Part shown: piece by piece, positions 22,115 through 33,548 of the stretch
Position numbering within the stretch: the stretch's first letter is position 1
How the letters are laid out: each line of letters opens with the position of its first letter
Assembly: GCF_047663525.1 (NCBI RefSeq)
Contig: NC_092616.1
Location: 3,509,501 to 3,573,500 of the forward strand
Direction: 5' to 3'
Source of the DNA: Anas platyrhynchos
Lineage: Eukaryota; Chordata; Aves; Anseriformes; Anatidae
Length of the DNA stretch: 64,000 nt
Program-made: the position numbers and the translations under genes
The notes under the pieces: generated by a model
The model's database searches: none
Told to the model about the DNA's origin: nothing
Seen by the model: only the letters and a program-made list of their open reading frames with translations

Positions 22115-22508
22115 GAGAAATGACACTGGTGTGAAGAAGTGTATGTGCCATGTGAGGAAGGGAACCCAAGGGATTCCTTCAGGCTGTTTCCCAGCAGGTT
22201 CCCCTGCAGCCCCAGGGCCATGTGCAGGGAGCCTGGTGGGGGGCAGAGCAAGGGAGGCCTTGGGCTGGGCCTCTGCTGCTGAGCTGGGCCGGGCTCCTGG
22301 GCCCAAGGGGAGCTCCTGGCAAGCGGGCAGCGCTGCAGAGAGACAGCTCTGCCCAGGAGCAGCTCCTCTGCACAGCGCAGCAGGGCTGGGGGCACTGCCT
22401 GAGGCTGGCACTGGGAGGGGAGAGAAGGGAGATAGAGGTTACGGGCTATGTGAATTGAGGGGATACTGAAAGCTCGATGGGGAATCAATGCTTGCAGCAC
22501 ATTACAGG
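22115..22508 (+). other. Candidate 5' non-coding exon of receptor unit 4
   Basis: Exon-like block of 394 bases with acceptor TTCTGTAAG before GAGAAATG and donor GTAAGTCTGT after ACAGG. Same strand as receptor 4, which begins about 1.5 kb downstream. Confidence 0.52.
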
Positions 22509-22589
22509 GTAAGTCTGTGGCAGAAGGAAAATGCAGAAAGGCCGGGCCCTGAGTGCTCTCTTTTCACAGGCTGGCAGCAGGCTCTGCAG

Positions 22590-23313
22590 CCAGGTTGCTG
22601 AAAGGGGTGTCCAGGGCTGTGGTGCAGAGCAGGGTCCCTGCTGTGGCCCAGGGGCTGTGTGCCGGGGCAGGGCCTCTGCCGCCTGCCAGGCTCAGCGCTC
22701 AGCCTGCCTGGGGAGCTGCCCAGGGCGCTGCGGGGAGAAGCTGCGGGTGGAAGGAGCCCCCCGGCAGGGCAGGGTCCTGCTGCTGGTGGGAGGCTGTTAC
22801 CTGGGGCAGCCTGCTCACAGATACACAGCACAGTTAGGGTGTATCCTAACTGTGCAAGAAGGCAAGAAGCCAATCAGGGGTTAGATGCTTCCATCGCAGC
22901 TTTCCTGATCCTCTGCTTTTAGTTTTCTCTTCTACATCCCTGTGGGATTGGAAATAGAGGCTGTTTTTTCAAAGAAGATTCTAAGATTCCTAAGCCTGCA
23001 TAAGGAGCATTCCCAGGACCGTAACAAGTCCCTTTACTTCCCATAGAAAGCTCCATCACTACACGTGCAGTGTCAGCAGGGTCTGTGTGACCTGGGCTCT
23101 AGGACGTGCCCCCAGCGAGCTGCCCCTGTGCAGAGCCCTGCTGCCAGGAGGTGTCTGCAGGGCAGAGCTGAGCACCCAGTGGGTGGGATGGGGGCTGTGA
23201 GCTGCAGGCAGGAGGCGTGGGGACAGAGACCCAGCTGCAGGCAGGGACAGCTGCAGGCAGCAGAGCCATGGGCAGGGAGTGAGAGGGAGCTGCTCCCAGT
23301 ATCTCCATGGTAG
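22590..23313 (+). repeat. Blocks A2 and B of receptor unit 4
   Basis: Plus-strand GC-rich blocks in standard order. From 23341 to 23999 the sequence is an intron-like flank without a gene; just before the receptor it ends in TTTTCTTCCTCAG, a good 3' splice site 22 bases from the ATG. Confidence 0.6.
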
Positions 23314-23999
23314 AGGCGATTTGGGCACCTCCCTGCCATCCGGGCATTGCTGATGCCTTCCACAGTACAGCCCCTTGGACTCTTCCCTTCCCCCAGCATA
23401 GACGTATAGACATAATTGCATGGGAACTTGTTCATCAGTTGCTTTTGGAGTCAGCGATGTAGAGGATATTTCAGGTGCAGCTCAGGCGCAGTTCCTGCAT
23501 GTTCTGCCATGCAGATATGTTAATGGAGGAAAAGCATCCATGTCCCTTCCTGATGTGTAGGGTTGTGGAAATGCTGTGTGTGGGGCTGTGAATGAGCTGT
23601 CTCTGTGTTCAGGTCGCCCCATGTTTAGGGCATTCTTTTGCAAGTGTTCTGCTGGGCTGCAGGCTGTCCTCCACTAGGGCAAAGCTCTGCCATAGCAGCT
23701 CTGTGGAGAAGACACGTGAGACTTAAGGGCATGGAAATGCTACTGGACATCTCGACTAGGTCAGCTGCAATGATCTGTCTGTCTCTTGCTACGTGGGGAG
23801 AACTGAGACAATCCCCAACTTGTGAAGATCCCCAACTCCAAACAGGAGTTTGGAGATCTGCACATTGAAATTGGATTATTTTGACCTCAGCACACACTTC
23901 CAAGGTTTGTACAAGAAATAGAGTTTTCCTTACAGAGTCTGGCATAATATCTTGCTGTATTTTCTTCCTCAGACAGGTCCCCATGCCCAAAGGACTCAA

Positions 24000-24959
24000 A
24001 TGTCCAACAGCAGCTCCATCACCGAGCTCCTCCTGCTGGCATTCGCAGACACACGGGAGCTGCAGCTCCTGCACTTCGTGCTCTTCCTGGGCATCTACCT
24101 GGCCGCCCTCCTGGGCAACGACCTCATCCTCACCGCCATAGCCTGCGACCACTGCCTCCACACCCCCATGTACTTCTTCCTCCTCAACCTTGCCCTGATT
24201 GACCTGGGCTGCATCTCCACCACTGTCCCCAAAGCCATGGCCAATTCCCTCTGGGACACCAGGGCCATTTCCTATGCAGGATGTGCTGCACAGGTCTTTC
24301 TGACCGTCTTCTTGTTTTCAGCAGAGTATTCTCTTCTCACTGTCATGTCCTATGACCGCTACGTTGCCATCTGCAAGCCCCTGCACTACGGGAACCTCCT
24401 GGGCAGCAGAGCCTGTGCCCAGATAGCAGCAGCTGCCTGGGGCAGCGGGGTTCTCAGTGCTGTCCTGCACACGGCCAGTACATTTTCCCTGCCCTTCTGC
24501 CAAGGCAATGCTGTGAACCAATTTTTCTGTGAAATTCCCCAGATCCTCAAGCTCTCCTGTCCACAGACCTTCCTTAGTGAAGTTTCGGTTCTTATGGGTA
24601 ATATTTTCATCGATTTTGGGTGTTTTGTATTCATTGTGCTCTCCTATGTTCAGATCATCAGGGCCGTGCTGAGGATGCCCTCTGAGAAGGGCCGGCACAA
24701 AGCCTTCTCCATGTGCCTCCCTCACCTGGCTGTGGTCTCCCTGTTTCTCAGCACTGTCATGTTTACCTACCTGAAGCCCCCCTCCATCTCCTTCCCATTC
24801 CTGGACCTGGTTGTGGCAGTTCTGTACTCAGTGGTTCCCCCAGCAGTGAACCCCTTCATCTACAGCATGAGAAACCAGGAGCTGAAAGTTGCACTGAACA
24901 AAGTGATTTTATTGAGAGTTTTCACTGATGGTAAACTTCTCATCTGTCTCCACAAATGA
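24000..24959 (+). CDS. Olfactory receptor, family 14-like (receptor 4)
   Basis: An intact receptor exon of 319 residues with NSS at 3-5, GN in TM1, MYFFL, MSYDRY, KAFSMC (Met for the common Thr) and NPFIY. Other differences from the paralogues are GND for GNG after TM1, DHCLHTP for DHRLHTP, and VNQFFC for VDQFFC in extracellular loop 2. These changes are conservative and leave the fold plausible. An ATG 18 bases upstream lies in another frame and overlaps the start, so it could act as a small upstream frame. The ATG was set by the MSNSS paralogue start. Expected role: odorant receptor; ligand unknown. Confidence 0.93.
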   Translation: MSNSSSITELLLLAFADTRELQLLHFVLFLGIYLAALLGNDLILTAIACDHCLHTPMYFFLLNLALIDLGCISTTVPKAMANSLWDTRAISYAGCAAQVFLTVFLFSAEYSLLTVMSYDRYVAICKPLHYGNLLGSRACAQIAAAAWGSGVLSAVLHTASTFSLPFCQGNAVNQFFCEIPQILKLSCPQTFLSEVSVLMGNIFIDFGCFVFIVLSYVQIIRAVLRMPSEKGRHKAFSMCLPHLAVVSLFLSTVMFTYLKPPSISFPFLDLVVAVLYSVVPPAVNPFIYSMRNQELKVALNKVILLRVFTDGKLLICLHK

Positions 24960-24992
24960 CTCACAGTATATTCATGACAGTCCTGTGCATTT

Positions 24993-25040
24993 TGTTATTA
25001 TTATTATTATATTATTATTGTTGTTGTTTTTGTTGTTGTT
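24993..25040. repeat. Triplet microsatellite (ATT)n(GTT)n
   Basis: ATT units passing into GTT units, just after receptor 4. The following 240 bases show no gene. Confidence 0.8.
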
Positions 25041-25279
25041 AAGTACCATTGTGATGTTCCGACACACTTTTGGCTTTGTCTCATTTAATCTGAAACATCA
25101 ACCTGCTCTCTTTTCCTGTAGCCCCTATAAAATATGTGTGCCACTGGGACTGAGCTGGCTCTCTCATAGTGTCTTTTTGGTATCTCGACTTCTAAAGGCA
25201 AATGAGATGTCTGCAGTCTCCACGGAGGAAATGTGGATCCAGCGGGCACAGGGAAGATGGGTCTGGAAAAGGATTCAAG

Positions 25280-25375
25280 TCATCCTCAGGCCCAATGGAA
25301 TGGCACAAAGCTGCACCAGGGGCGGTTCAATCTGGACATTAGGAAACATTTCCTCACCATGAGGGTGGTGAGACG
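25280..25375 (+). mobile_element. CR1 LINE fragment
   Basis: A plus-strand piece of the CR1 3' region: AATGGCACAAAGCTGCACC-like text followed by the GACATTAGGAAACATTTC segment that precedes the ORF2 end. It is cut off by the LTR at 25376. Confidence 0.7.
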
Positions 25376-26390
25376 TGTTGTGGTTTTACTCGGGTGGGCA
25401 GCCAAGCTCTACCACAGCCACTCTTTCACTCCCCCTCCTCAAGCGGAAAGGGGGAGAAAATGCAATGAAAATGGCTCAAGGGTTGAGATAAAGACAGGGA
25501 TCACTCAACAATTATTGTGATCGGCAAAACAGACTCAGAGTAGGGAGATAGTAAGATTTATTGCCTATTACTAACAAGCTAGAGAAGTGAGAAACACAGG
25601 AAAGAAACCAAAAATGCCTCCCCACCATCCACCCTCTTCCACCTCCTCCCCGAGTGATGCAGGGGAATGAGGGAACGGGGGTTGTGGTCAGTCTATAGCA
25701 CTTTGTCTGTGCCGCTCCTTCTCGATCACTCCCGTCCCCTGTGCTGTGGGGTTCCCACAGGCAGCAGTTCTTCAAGAACTGCTCCTGATAAGGGTCCATA
25801 CCATGGGGTCCTTCCCTAAGGAGCAAACTGCTCCAACCTGGGTCCCTCACGGGCAGCAGCTCCTGCCAAGTCACCTGCTCCTGTGTGGGTTCCTCTCCAC
25901 GGGCTGCAGGTCAGGCCCAGAATCTGCTCCAGCAGAGGTCCTCCACATACCTCAGCTTCCATCACCTGCTCCACTGTGGTCTCCTCCACGGGCTGCAGTG
26001 TGGAACCCTGCTCCACCGTGGTACTCCGTGGGCTGCAGAGGGACAGTGCTTCACCATGGGCCTCACCACAGGGTGCAGGAGACTTCTGCTCCGGCACCTG
26101 GAGCACCTCTCCCCCTCCTTCTTCACTGACGTTGGCGCCTGCAAGGCTGTTTCTCACTCCTCTCATTCTCCCAGCTGCTGTGTGGCATCATGGTTTTGTT
26201 TCTGTTGTTGTTTGTTTGTTTTCCCTTTCTTAAATATGCTCTCACAGAGGCACAAACAACATCACTTATTGGCTCGGCTCTGGTCAGCAGCACGGCCCTA
26301 ACCTAACGTGGGGCAGCTTCCAGAGTCTTCTCACAGAAGCCATGCCTATGGCCCCCTGCTGCCAAAACCTTGCCATATAAACCCATTACA
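25376..26390 (-). mobile_element. Solo LTR, avian ERV family B
   Basis: About 1,015 bases from TGTTGTGG to CATTACA. On the minus strand it begins TGTAATGGGTTTATATGGC, then has a long series of GGAGCAG and CCCATGG or CCCGTGG units typical of this avian LTR family. The related plus-oriented piece is at 52980-53752. The LTR lies antisense to receptor 4, as the other does to receptor 7. Confidence 0.8.
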
Positions 26391-27175
26391 GTGGTTCCTC
26401 TCATCCTTGAGGAAGTACAACTGCCTGGATTTGTAAAGATACCTGGAAACCTCTAGAGTCCTTGGAAAGGTTCCCTAGTCTTTCTGAGCATCTGACACAG
26501 ATGTTGAACCCAGAGTGAGAGCTTAGCAGCTGTGATCCCAATCCAGCTGGGCCTACTTCCCACTGTGTGCAGCACAGCCAGTGTGCAGTCACCTCTTGGG
26601 CACCACAGCCTGCTTGGTCTGCTCATAGCACTACCAGCCCTATGGGCAGCATGGGGAGACAGCCAGGAAGAGCTGGAGAGGCAAGAGGAGGGATGAGGAG
26701 AGGTCAGATGGAAGCTGACTTTGTCTAGAAGTTGCCTCAAATACTCGTGTTCATCTCATCCAAGACAAGAACTGGACTGTGGGTACCCTAACTTGTACTC
26801 CTCATGCAGAACCACATGTCCATGGCTTCCTGGTGTACCACCCGGCCTGAGCAGTGACTGAAGAAGGACTGGCGCCCTAACCTGACAATCTCTTAATGCC
26901 CTTGCCCTGTGTGAAGAGAGTCTTGGAAAGCAAGGCTGGGATCCCGTGCCAGGGTTTACATTGATGGAAGCATGAGCCAGCAGCCATGTGAGCTTCCTGC
27001 TCTCCTGCTGTACTTGTATGCAGCACATGTCCTTGAGACAGTCAGACAGCCTCTGCTAACCCATGTACTGGCCCTTATCCTAGAGATCACCCCCAGACAA
27101 GGTTCTTCAGCTCAGGTCCTCCTGGAAGACTGAAGGGAAGCTGAGGCCACAGGAAGTCCCAGAAGAGAATCTCAG
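26391..27175. repeat. Duplicated spacer, inverted partner of 52050-52800
   Basis: No gene. Both copies adjoin a family B LTR and lie 3' of a receptor, in opposite orientation to each other. Small open frames with matching translations (LTWLLxxASIN) reflect the shared DNA, not a protein. Confidence 0.5.
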
Positions 27176-27705
27176 AATCATAGAATGTCTTAGGTTTTAA
27201 GGGACTTTATATAACACCTAGTTCCAACCCTCCTGCCATGGGCAGGGATGCCACCCACTAGAACAGGTTGCTCAGGGCCTCATGCAAGCTGGTCATGAAC
27301 ACCTCCAGGGATGGGGCATCCACAGCTTCTCTGGGCAACCTGTTCCAGTGCCTCATTGTGAAGAATTTCCTCCTAATCTCTACTTTAAATCTCCCACTTT
27401 TAGTCTAATATCATCCCCCTTTGTCCTCTCATTGGTTGCATGAGGAGAAGGTCACTCTCCATCTTTTTTATAAGCCCCCTTTAAAAATTGAAAAGATGCA
27501 ATGAGGTCACCCCTGAGCCTTCCCTTCTTCAGGCTCAACATTCCCAGCTCTCTCAGCGTTACTTCATAGGAGAGGTTCTCCAGCCTTTTGACCAACTTTG
27601 TGGCTCTCCTCTGGACCCATTCTAACAGATCAATATTCTTCTTGTACTGGGGACCCCAGACATGGATGCAGTACTCTAAATGGGGCCTCATAAGAGCAGA
27701 ATAGT
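27176..27705 (-). mobile_element. CR1 LINE fragment
   Basis: A minus-strand CR1 3' part. The plus strand starts with repeated AGAATCATAGAATG text, and on the minus strand a frame carries the LMRPHLEYC and RRATKL motifs of the CR1 ORF2 C-terminus. Stops occur and it is older than the copy at 19950. Confidence 0.85.
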
Positions 27706-27714
27706 TTCTCATAG

Positions 27715-28058
27715 GTGGTTCCTGTAGTGTGGTGGTGACAGCAATGCTGAGTACAACTAGCAGATAAGTCTCACATCCAATAATTTTATCATGCCATAAG
27801 CCAGTGTTACACATTACAGCAAAATAATAACCTTAAACCAGCCCCTGAAAGTGATAAACAACACTGCAAGGAACACACAGTTGGTAATGTGCTATTGAAC
27901 ATACTTCAGAGACCAAACACAACTACAATCCTGAGATCCACAAAAAATCAACATCGTTTCAACAAATAATAAGCTCATAACAATTTAATTTTGCATGTAA
28001 CATGCTCTGGGCAGATCTGTCATTATCTCTACCCTTTGGGCCCTACCTTATGTGCCAA
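27715..28058 (-). mobile_element. ERVL internal fragment
   Basis: Matches 19205-19530 in the same orientation and, inverted, 13090-13380: the stretch with AATTTTATCA, ACACACA-rich text and CAATTTAATTTT. A third copy of one piece of the mosaic. Confidence 0.6.
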
Positions 28059-28061
28059 AGG

Positions 28062-28325
28062 GAGTGTTGTGGTTTAACCTGGCAGGCAGCTCAGCACCGC
28101 ATAGCCGTTTGCTGCACACCCTACCAGTGGGATGGGGGAGAGAATTGAAGGGAAAAAAAAGATAAAATCTCATGGGTTGAGATAAAGACTGTTTAATAGG
28201 AGAGCAAATAAAGGGAAATAATAATAATAAAGATGTTGTTGTTGTTGATGATGATGATAATAGAATGCACAAAGCATGTGATGCACAGTGTAATTGCTCA
28301 CCACCTGCTGACCAATGTCCAGCCC
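28062..28325 (-). mobile_element. LTR family A remnant (minus)
   Basis: Begins TGTTGTGGTTTAAC like the reverse-oriented family A LTR and keeps the TTTAATA polyadenylation region and a mixed AAT/GTT/GAT triplet tract. It breaks off after the GCTCACCACC-type text and joins a family B LTR in the other direction. Confidence 0.7.
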
Positions 28326-28756
28326 ACTCCAGGCCACGGCAGCTGCTGGTCGGAGCCGAGCCAATGGGCAATGCTGGTTGTGCCTCAGTGAGAGCAGATT
28401 TAAATAGTGAAAAACCTGCTGGGAAACAGCAGCTTGGAGAGAGAGGAGTGAGAACCAGTCCTGCAGACACCAAGGTCAGGAGGTGCTCCAGACACCAGAA
28501 GTTCCCCTGCAGCCCATGGGTCCCACAATGGAGCAGATCTCCACACTGCAGCCCATGGAGAAGCCTCCAGTGGAGCAGGTAGATTTGGCCTGCAGAAAGC
28601 TGCGGCCCATGGAGCGCTACTGCTGAAGAAAACTCCAAATCCTAGGACGTCAAACAAACACACAAAAAAATGTTTACTTCCTCTTTTCCTCTGGGGAGGG
28701 GTTGTGATGGAGTAGGGTGGAAGAGATCACCTGTGTAGCACGGTAAATCCACCACA
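28326..28756 (+). mobile_element. LTR family B remnant (plus)
   Basis: Begins with GAGCCAATGGGCAATGC-like text, contains the GGAGCAG/CCCATGG series and ends CCACCACA. The next base is the same receptor-unit sequence that adjoins the LTR end at 12625, so the insertion point is shared with unit 2. Confidence 0.7.
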
Positions 28757-30468
28757 GTAGGGGTATGGGAAAGGTTCAGAACTAGGGCTGTGGCATTCAA
28801 GAGATGGCATCTCAGCACCCAGGACATGCTCTGCCAGCTTGGCCACACAAATGGGAATGAAGAGAGATTCCCCTGAATGAGAGCAGTAGAAGAGGAAGGC
28901 TTGATTTCCAACACAGGCATTTCTGGTGCACTCCTGAGAAGCCAGTGGGAGCTGCAGGCCACACCAGGCCCTGGGACACTGGCCATCTTTCCACACAGAG
29001 TCAGATCCCAAAGAGGCACAATTTCCCAGGGAAACCTGGCCCTGCATTGTCCCCCATAGCAAGGAGACATGCCTAGAGATGCCCTAGGGATAAGGGCATC
29101 CCTACCATCTGGACCCAGGAGTCCTGCCTGCCACATTGTCCCCTGAGCTCAGAGGGACACTCAGGCAGGGCTCTCAGAGCAGCCAACAGCCTTGTCCAGC
29201 CTCCCCCCAAAGCCCAGGACTTGCAGCTTTGGACATCTGACAGCTCCTGGGCCACCCCTTCGGAAGGGGCTCCTGACACCCTCACCTTTGGAGGAGAGCT
29301 GCAGGAGCACTGGAAACAGGGAAGTCAGGTCAGAGGAGATGGTCACCCATTCATCCAGCACCCTCCATCTCACTTGCTGCTGGTCCTCAGCTCAGGACAA
29401 GGGATGCCCGCCCTGGCTCCTCAACCACAGCTCCTCTGCAAGGTGCCCCTGCTCCTCCGCCCGTCAGCGAGGGTCGCCCAGTGCAAGCTTGCTGCCTGCT
29501 GACCCCACTCCTGGCCACAGAAGGACAGCGCTGGGGAGCACCCAAGCAGTGCCCAGCAGGGACCAGGCCTTGCAGGGAAGTGCCGGCACTGCCACTGCTC
29601 GTGTGACGATATCCTGGTGATGCAGTGCACCCCCTGTGACATCAGCCCGTGTCATTTAATGTCCTATTAGTTCAGCAGCAAGGAGACAGGACAGCTCGCG
29701 AGAATTATGAGAGATTTCCCTTCTTGTCCTGAGAAATTCTCACCTCCCTTCTGCCCAGTTCTTTTCCACAGGATCCTGACAAATCCACCAGGAACATGCC
29801 CAAATGGTGACAAAGGCCATGGAATATAGGATGTGGAGCGAAGGCACCTGGGATGTAGCAGACCCTCAGTGTGCCTGAATTCCTCTTCACTGCATGTCGC
29901 TCACTTGGAGAAGTAGGATGTGTTATATGGAGGGAATTCCAGTGCATGCCAGGACCTTCCATCCCAGATATCACATGGGGCTCTGAGATTTGAGAAGGCC
30001 TCAGCACCATCCCCTGGTCTGCCATGCAGGAGGCAGAGGTGGTACACGACGGAAAGGCAAACGTGTTTGCTCTTTATCATCCCTGCTTGTCTCTTCTGAA
30101 CAATCTACCCCCATCCAGCACAGCACCCCAGGCTGAGAGACCTGTCTCCACACACCTCAGCAGCTCTTCCATCAATGTCCCAGCCCTGTGACAGCAGGCG
30201 GGGATCCAGCTCCTCCTGCCTGTGCCCCAGGCTGAGGGCATTGGGGCACATCTGGGCTGCAGCACCTCAGCTGTGGCACAAGGGCCAAACTCAGACTTGT
30301 CCCAGACCTTGTGCCAAGAGCCTGGGCATGAAAATGCTCATCTGAATGGCTTCCTTCTGAAGGGATAGAGGACCTCAGCTCTCCCCCTCCCATCCATCTC
30401 TTGGTGTCCTGCCTGATGATGGGACATGGAGAGGTAATTCTCTACTTCTGCACACTTATTTCCAATAG
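28757..30468 (+). repeat. Upstream part of receptor unit 5
   Basis: No gene. Inverted relative of 10880-12624. About 30060-30400 is also an inverted relative of 57109-57430 (unit 7). Confidence 0.5.
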
Positions 30469-30840
30469 GAGAAACGACACTGCTGGTGAGAAGTGTGTGT
30501 GCCCAGGGGAGGAAGGGAAGCCCAGGGATGCCTTCAGGCTGTTTCCCAGCAGGTTCCCCTGCAGCCCCAGGGCCATGTGCAGGGAGCCTGGTGGGGGGCA
30601 GAGCAAGGGAGGCCTTGGGCTGGGCCTCCTCTGCTGAGCTGGGCCGGGCTCCTGGGCCCAAGGGGAGCTCCTGGCAAGCGGGCAGCGCTGCAGAGAGACA
30701 GCTCTGCCCAGGAGCAGCTCCTCTGCACAGCGCAGCAGGGCTGGGGGCACTGCCTGCAGAGACACAGTGCTTAAAGGCAGGCACAAGTGGCAGCATGCCC
30801 AGAGCTCCCTGCGGGAGAAGACTTCCCAGCCCTGCACCTG
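30469..30840 (+). other. Candidate 5' non-coding exon of receptor unit 5
   Basis: Exon-like block of 372 bases, exactly as long as copy 7. The acceptor is CTTATTTCCAATAG before GAGAAACGAC and the donor GTAAGTCTCT follows CACCTG. On the same strand as receptor 5. Confidence 0.52.
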
Positions 30841-30869
30841 GTAAGTCTCTGGCTGGAGGGCAATGCAGG

Positions 30870-31800
30870 CGCAGTTCGTGGAGGCAGGAGAAGCCGGGGG
30901 TGCAGGCAGGGGTGTCCAGGGCTGTGGTGCAGAGCAGGGTCCCTGCTGTGCCCCAGGGGCTGTGTGCCGGGGCAGGGCCTCTGCCGCCTGCCAGGCTCAG
31001 CACTCAGCCTGCCTGGGGAGCTGCCCAGGGCGCTGCGGGGAGAAGCTGCGGGTGGAAGGAGCCCCCCTGGCAGGGCAGGGTCCTGCTGCTGGTGGGAGGC
31101 TGGTGCCTGGGGCAGCCTGCTCCACAGCACAAGCAGGATGTATCCAACAGGATATTGCAAGAAGAAGGATCAGAGAGGGGTTTTTGGCTTCCCTCTCAGA
31201 TTTCCTGAGCCTTTTGAGCTTTCAGTTTTCTTTTCTTTGGCTCAGTGATAAGAGCAATAGATCTGATATTTCCAAGGAGATTCTGAGAGTCCTAAGCCAA
31301 GGAGAGACTTGCAGTCCTAAGCCAACACGAGGAGGGTTACATGGACCCCCAGCAAGTCCGGTTCCTGTGGTAGACTGCTGCCTGTGGCAGGCTGCTCACA
31401 GCTCCACAGCACCACCAGTGGTTTCCGAGGGGACTTTGCAAGAGGAGAGTCAGGGCAGGTGTTAGCTGCTTCAGGCTCAGCTTTCCTGCGTTACTGCTTT
31501 CCTCTTTTTTTCTTCTTTGGCTTAGTGGGAGTAGAAATAGACTCTGCTATTTCCAAGAGAAATCTGAGTCTCCTCAGCCTTCAAAAATAGCATTACATGG
31601 ACTTCACAAGTCCCCTTCCTATCCAACTGCTCATAATAAGCTTCGCCACCACATGGGCAGTGCCAAAAGGGTCTGTGTGACCCAGAGCTAGCGAGCTGCC
31701 CCTGGGCAGAGCCCTGCTGCCAGGAGGTGTCTGCAGGGCAGAGCTGAGCACCCAGCGGATGGGATGGGGGCTGTGAGCTGCAGGCAGGAGGTGGGGGGCA
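30870..31800 (+). repeat. Blocks A2 and B of receptor unit 5
   Basis: Plus-strand GC-rich blocks. Block A2 seems partly doubled: at 31380-31580 a second, weaker copy of its end follows (CTGTGGCAGGCTGCTCACAG). The copy of block B is shorter than elsewhere. No protein is supported. Confidence 0.55.
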
Positions 31801-32645
31801 CTTCCCTACCATCCGTGCCCTGCTGATGCCTTCCCTATAAAAACTCCTTGGCTTTTTTTCTCATCTAACAATAATGTCATGAGTTTCTTTGGACTCACTA
31901 GAGTTTTGGGGATGAGAATTCGGATACATCTCAAAAACTGATGATGATGTTCTCTCAGATACGTCCATGAATAAAAGGCATCCATGTTCCCTCCTAACTG
32001 TTGGGTCTTGGGGGAAATGCTGTGTGTGGAGAAGAAGCTGACTCTCCTTTCAGGACATCACATCCAAGGAAATTTAACTCTTTACATGGGGCTTCTGCTG
32101 GGCTGCAGGCTGCCCTCCACAAGAGCACAGCTCTGCCTTAGCAGCTCTGTGTTATCTAGCAGCCCCATGGAGAAGACACGGCAGTCCTAAGGCCATACAA
32201 ATGTCGCTGAATCATTGTATATGGGCAGCTGCTATGATCTCTCTGTGACGGGCATGAAGAGCAGAGACCTGAGATCCTCCTCAGATACGATGAGATGGGT
32301 GAGGGGTTAAGAGATCTGCACTTTGAACCGGGATTCCTCTGCTCTCAGCAGCATCCAGGTTCTTTTCAGGGAAACATCTGATTGTGACCATCCTCCAGAG
32401 GTGCCCGCACAGGGCAGCTGGGAATAGGACTGACGGATACCCCAGCTGTTCTCACTCTGCCCTGAGGGACAGTCCCTTTGCCTTGCAGGACCCCAAGATT
32501 TTACTTGGTGAGCAGTACAAGCGTCAAGCATTTGTGCCTTAAATACACTCCTCAGGTGTAGGGCGGGGGCAAGTGTACAACTGCAAGTTACAACTGCAGA
32601 GCAGGGCTTTGTGCATAGTGCTTTGGTTTGTTACTTTACACTTGC
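31801..32645 (+). other. Intron-like 5' flank of receptor 5 with a local inversion
   Basis: No gene. It matches the flank of receptor 7 until about 32570. The last 70 bases are then the reverse complement of the sequence that should follow: GGCAAGTGTACAA is met again as its complement ACACTTGCC at the join. Splice acceptor and receptor start are missing. Confidence 0.6.
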
Positions 32646-33548
32646 CTCCTGGCATTTGCAGACACGCGGGAGCAGCAGCTCCTGCACTTTGTGCTCTTCC
32701 TGGGCATCTACCTGGCTGCCCTCCTGGGCAACGGCCTCATCCTCACTGCCGTAGCCTGCGACCACCACCTCCACACCCCCATGTACTTCTTCCTCCTCAA
32801 CCTCACCCTCCTTGACCTGGGCTGCATCTCCACCACTCTGCCCAAAGCCACGGCCAATGCCCTCTGGGACACGAGCACCATTTCATACTCAGGATGTGCT
32901 GCACAGGTCTTTTTCTTCTTCTTTTTACTGTCAACAGAGTATTATGTTCTCACTGTCATGTCCTATGACCGCTACGTTGCCATCTGCAAAACCCTGCACT
33001 ACGGGACAATAATGGCCAGCAGAGCTTGTGCCCAGATGGCAGCAGCTGCCTGGGGCAGTGGGGTTCTTTATTCTCTGTTGCACACTGCCAATACATTTTC
33101 CCTGCCCCTCTGCCAAGGCAATGCTGTGGACCAGTTCTTCTGTGAAATCCCCTCCATCCTCAAGCTCTCCTGCTCAGACTCCTACCTCAGGGAAATCGGG
33201 CTTCTCACATTTAGTGGTTTTCTCTTTCTGGGGTGTTTTGTTTTCATTCTTTTTTCCTATGTGCAGATTTTCAGGGCTGTGCTGAGGATACCCTCTGAGC
33301 AGGGACAGCACAAAACCTTTTCCACGTGCCTCCCTCACCTGGCTGTGGTCTTCCTGTTTCTTAGAACAGGCATGTTTGCCTACCTGAAGCCCCCCTCCAT
33401 CTCCTTGACATCCCTGAACCTGGTGATGACTGTCCTGTACTCGGTGATACCCCCAGCAGTGAACCCCCTCATCTACAGCATGAGGAACCAGGAGCTCATG
33501 AATGCCATTAGGAAAGTGATGTCATGGAGATATTTAAGGATGTGCTGA
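32646..33548 (+). pseudogene. Olfactory receptor, family 14-like, start lost (receptor 5)
   Basis: From the LLAFADTRE region onward the receptor is open and complete through TM7: GN, MYFFL, MSYDRY, KTFSTC and NPLIY are present. The MSNSSSITEF part, including the start codon and the glycosylation site, has been replaced by inverted intron sequence. The open frame extends upstream to 32628 but has no ATG before MYFFL in TM2, so a normal product is unlikely unless an upstream exon supplies a start. Other changes are ICKTLHY (Thr for Pro after the DRY region) and FLRTGMF. Almost certainly a recent pseudogene. Confidence 0.82.

Larger units (their letters stand above)
21360..23340. repeat. Right arm of the large inverted repeat
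   Basis: Reverse-complement partner of 15800-17756, differing by scattered substitutions and small indels. It carries unit 4's exon-like block and blocks A2 and B in plus orientation, leading to receptor 4. Confidence 0.8.

Noticed and set aside
32628-32645. Upstream start for receptor 5
   Set aside because: The frame opens at a TTG and the residues before LLAFADT come from inverted intron DNA. No ATG exists before TM2.
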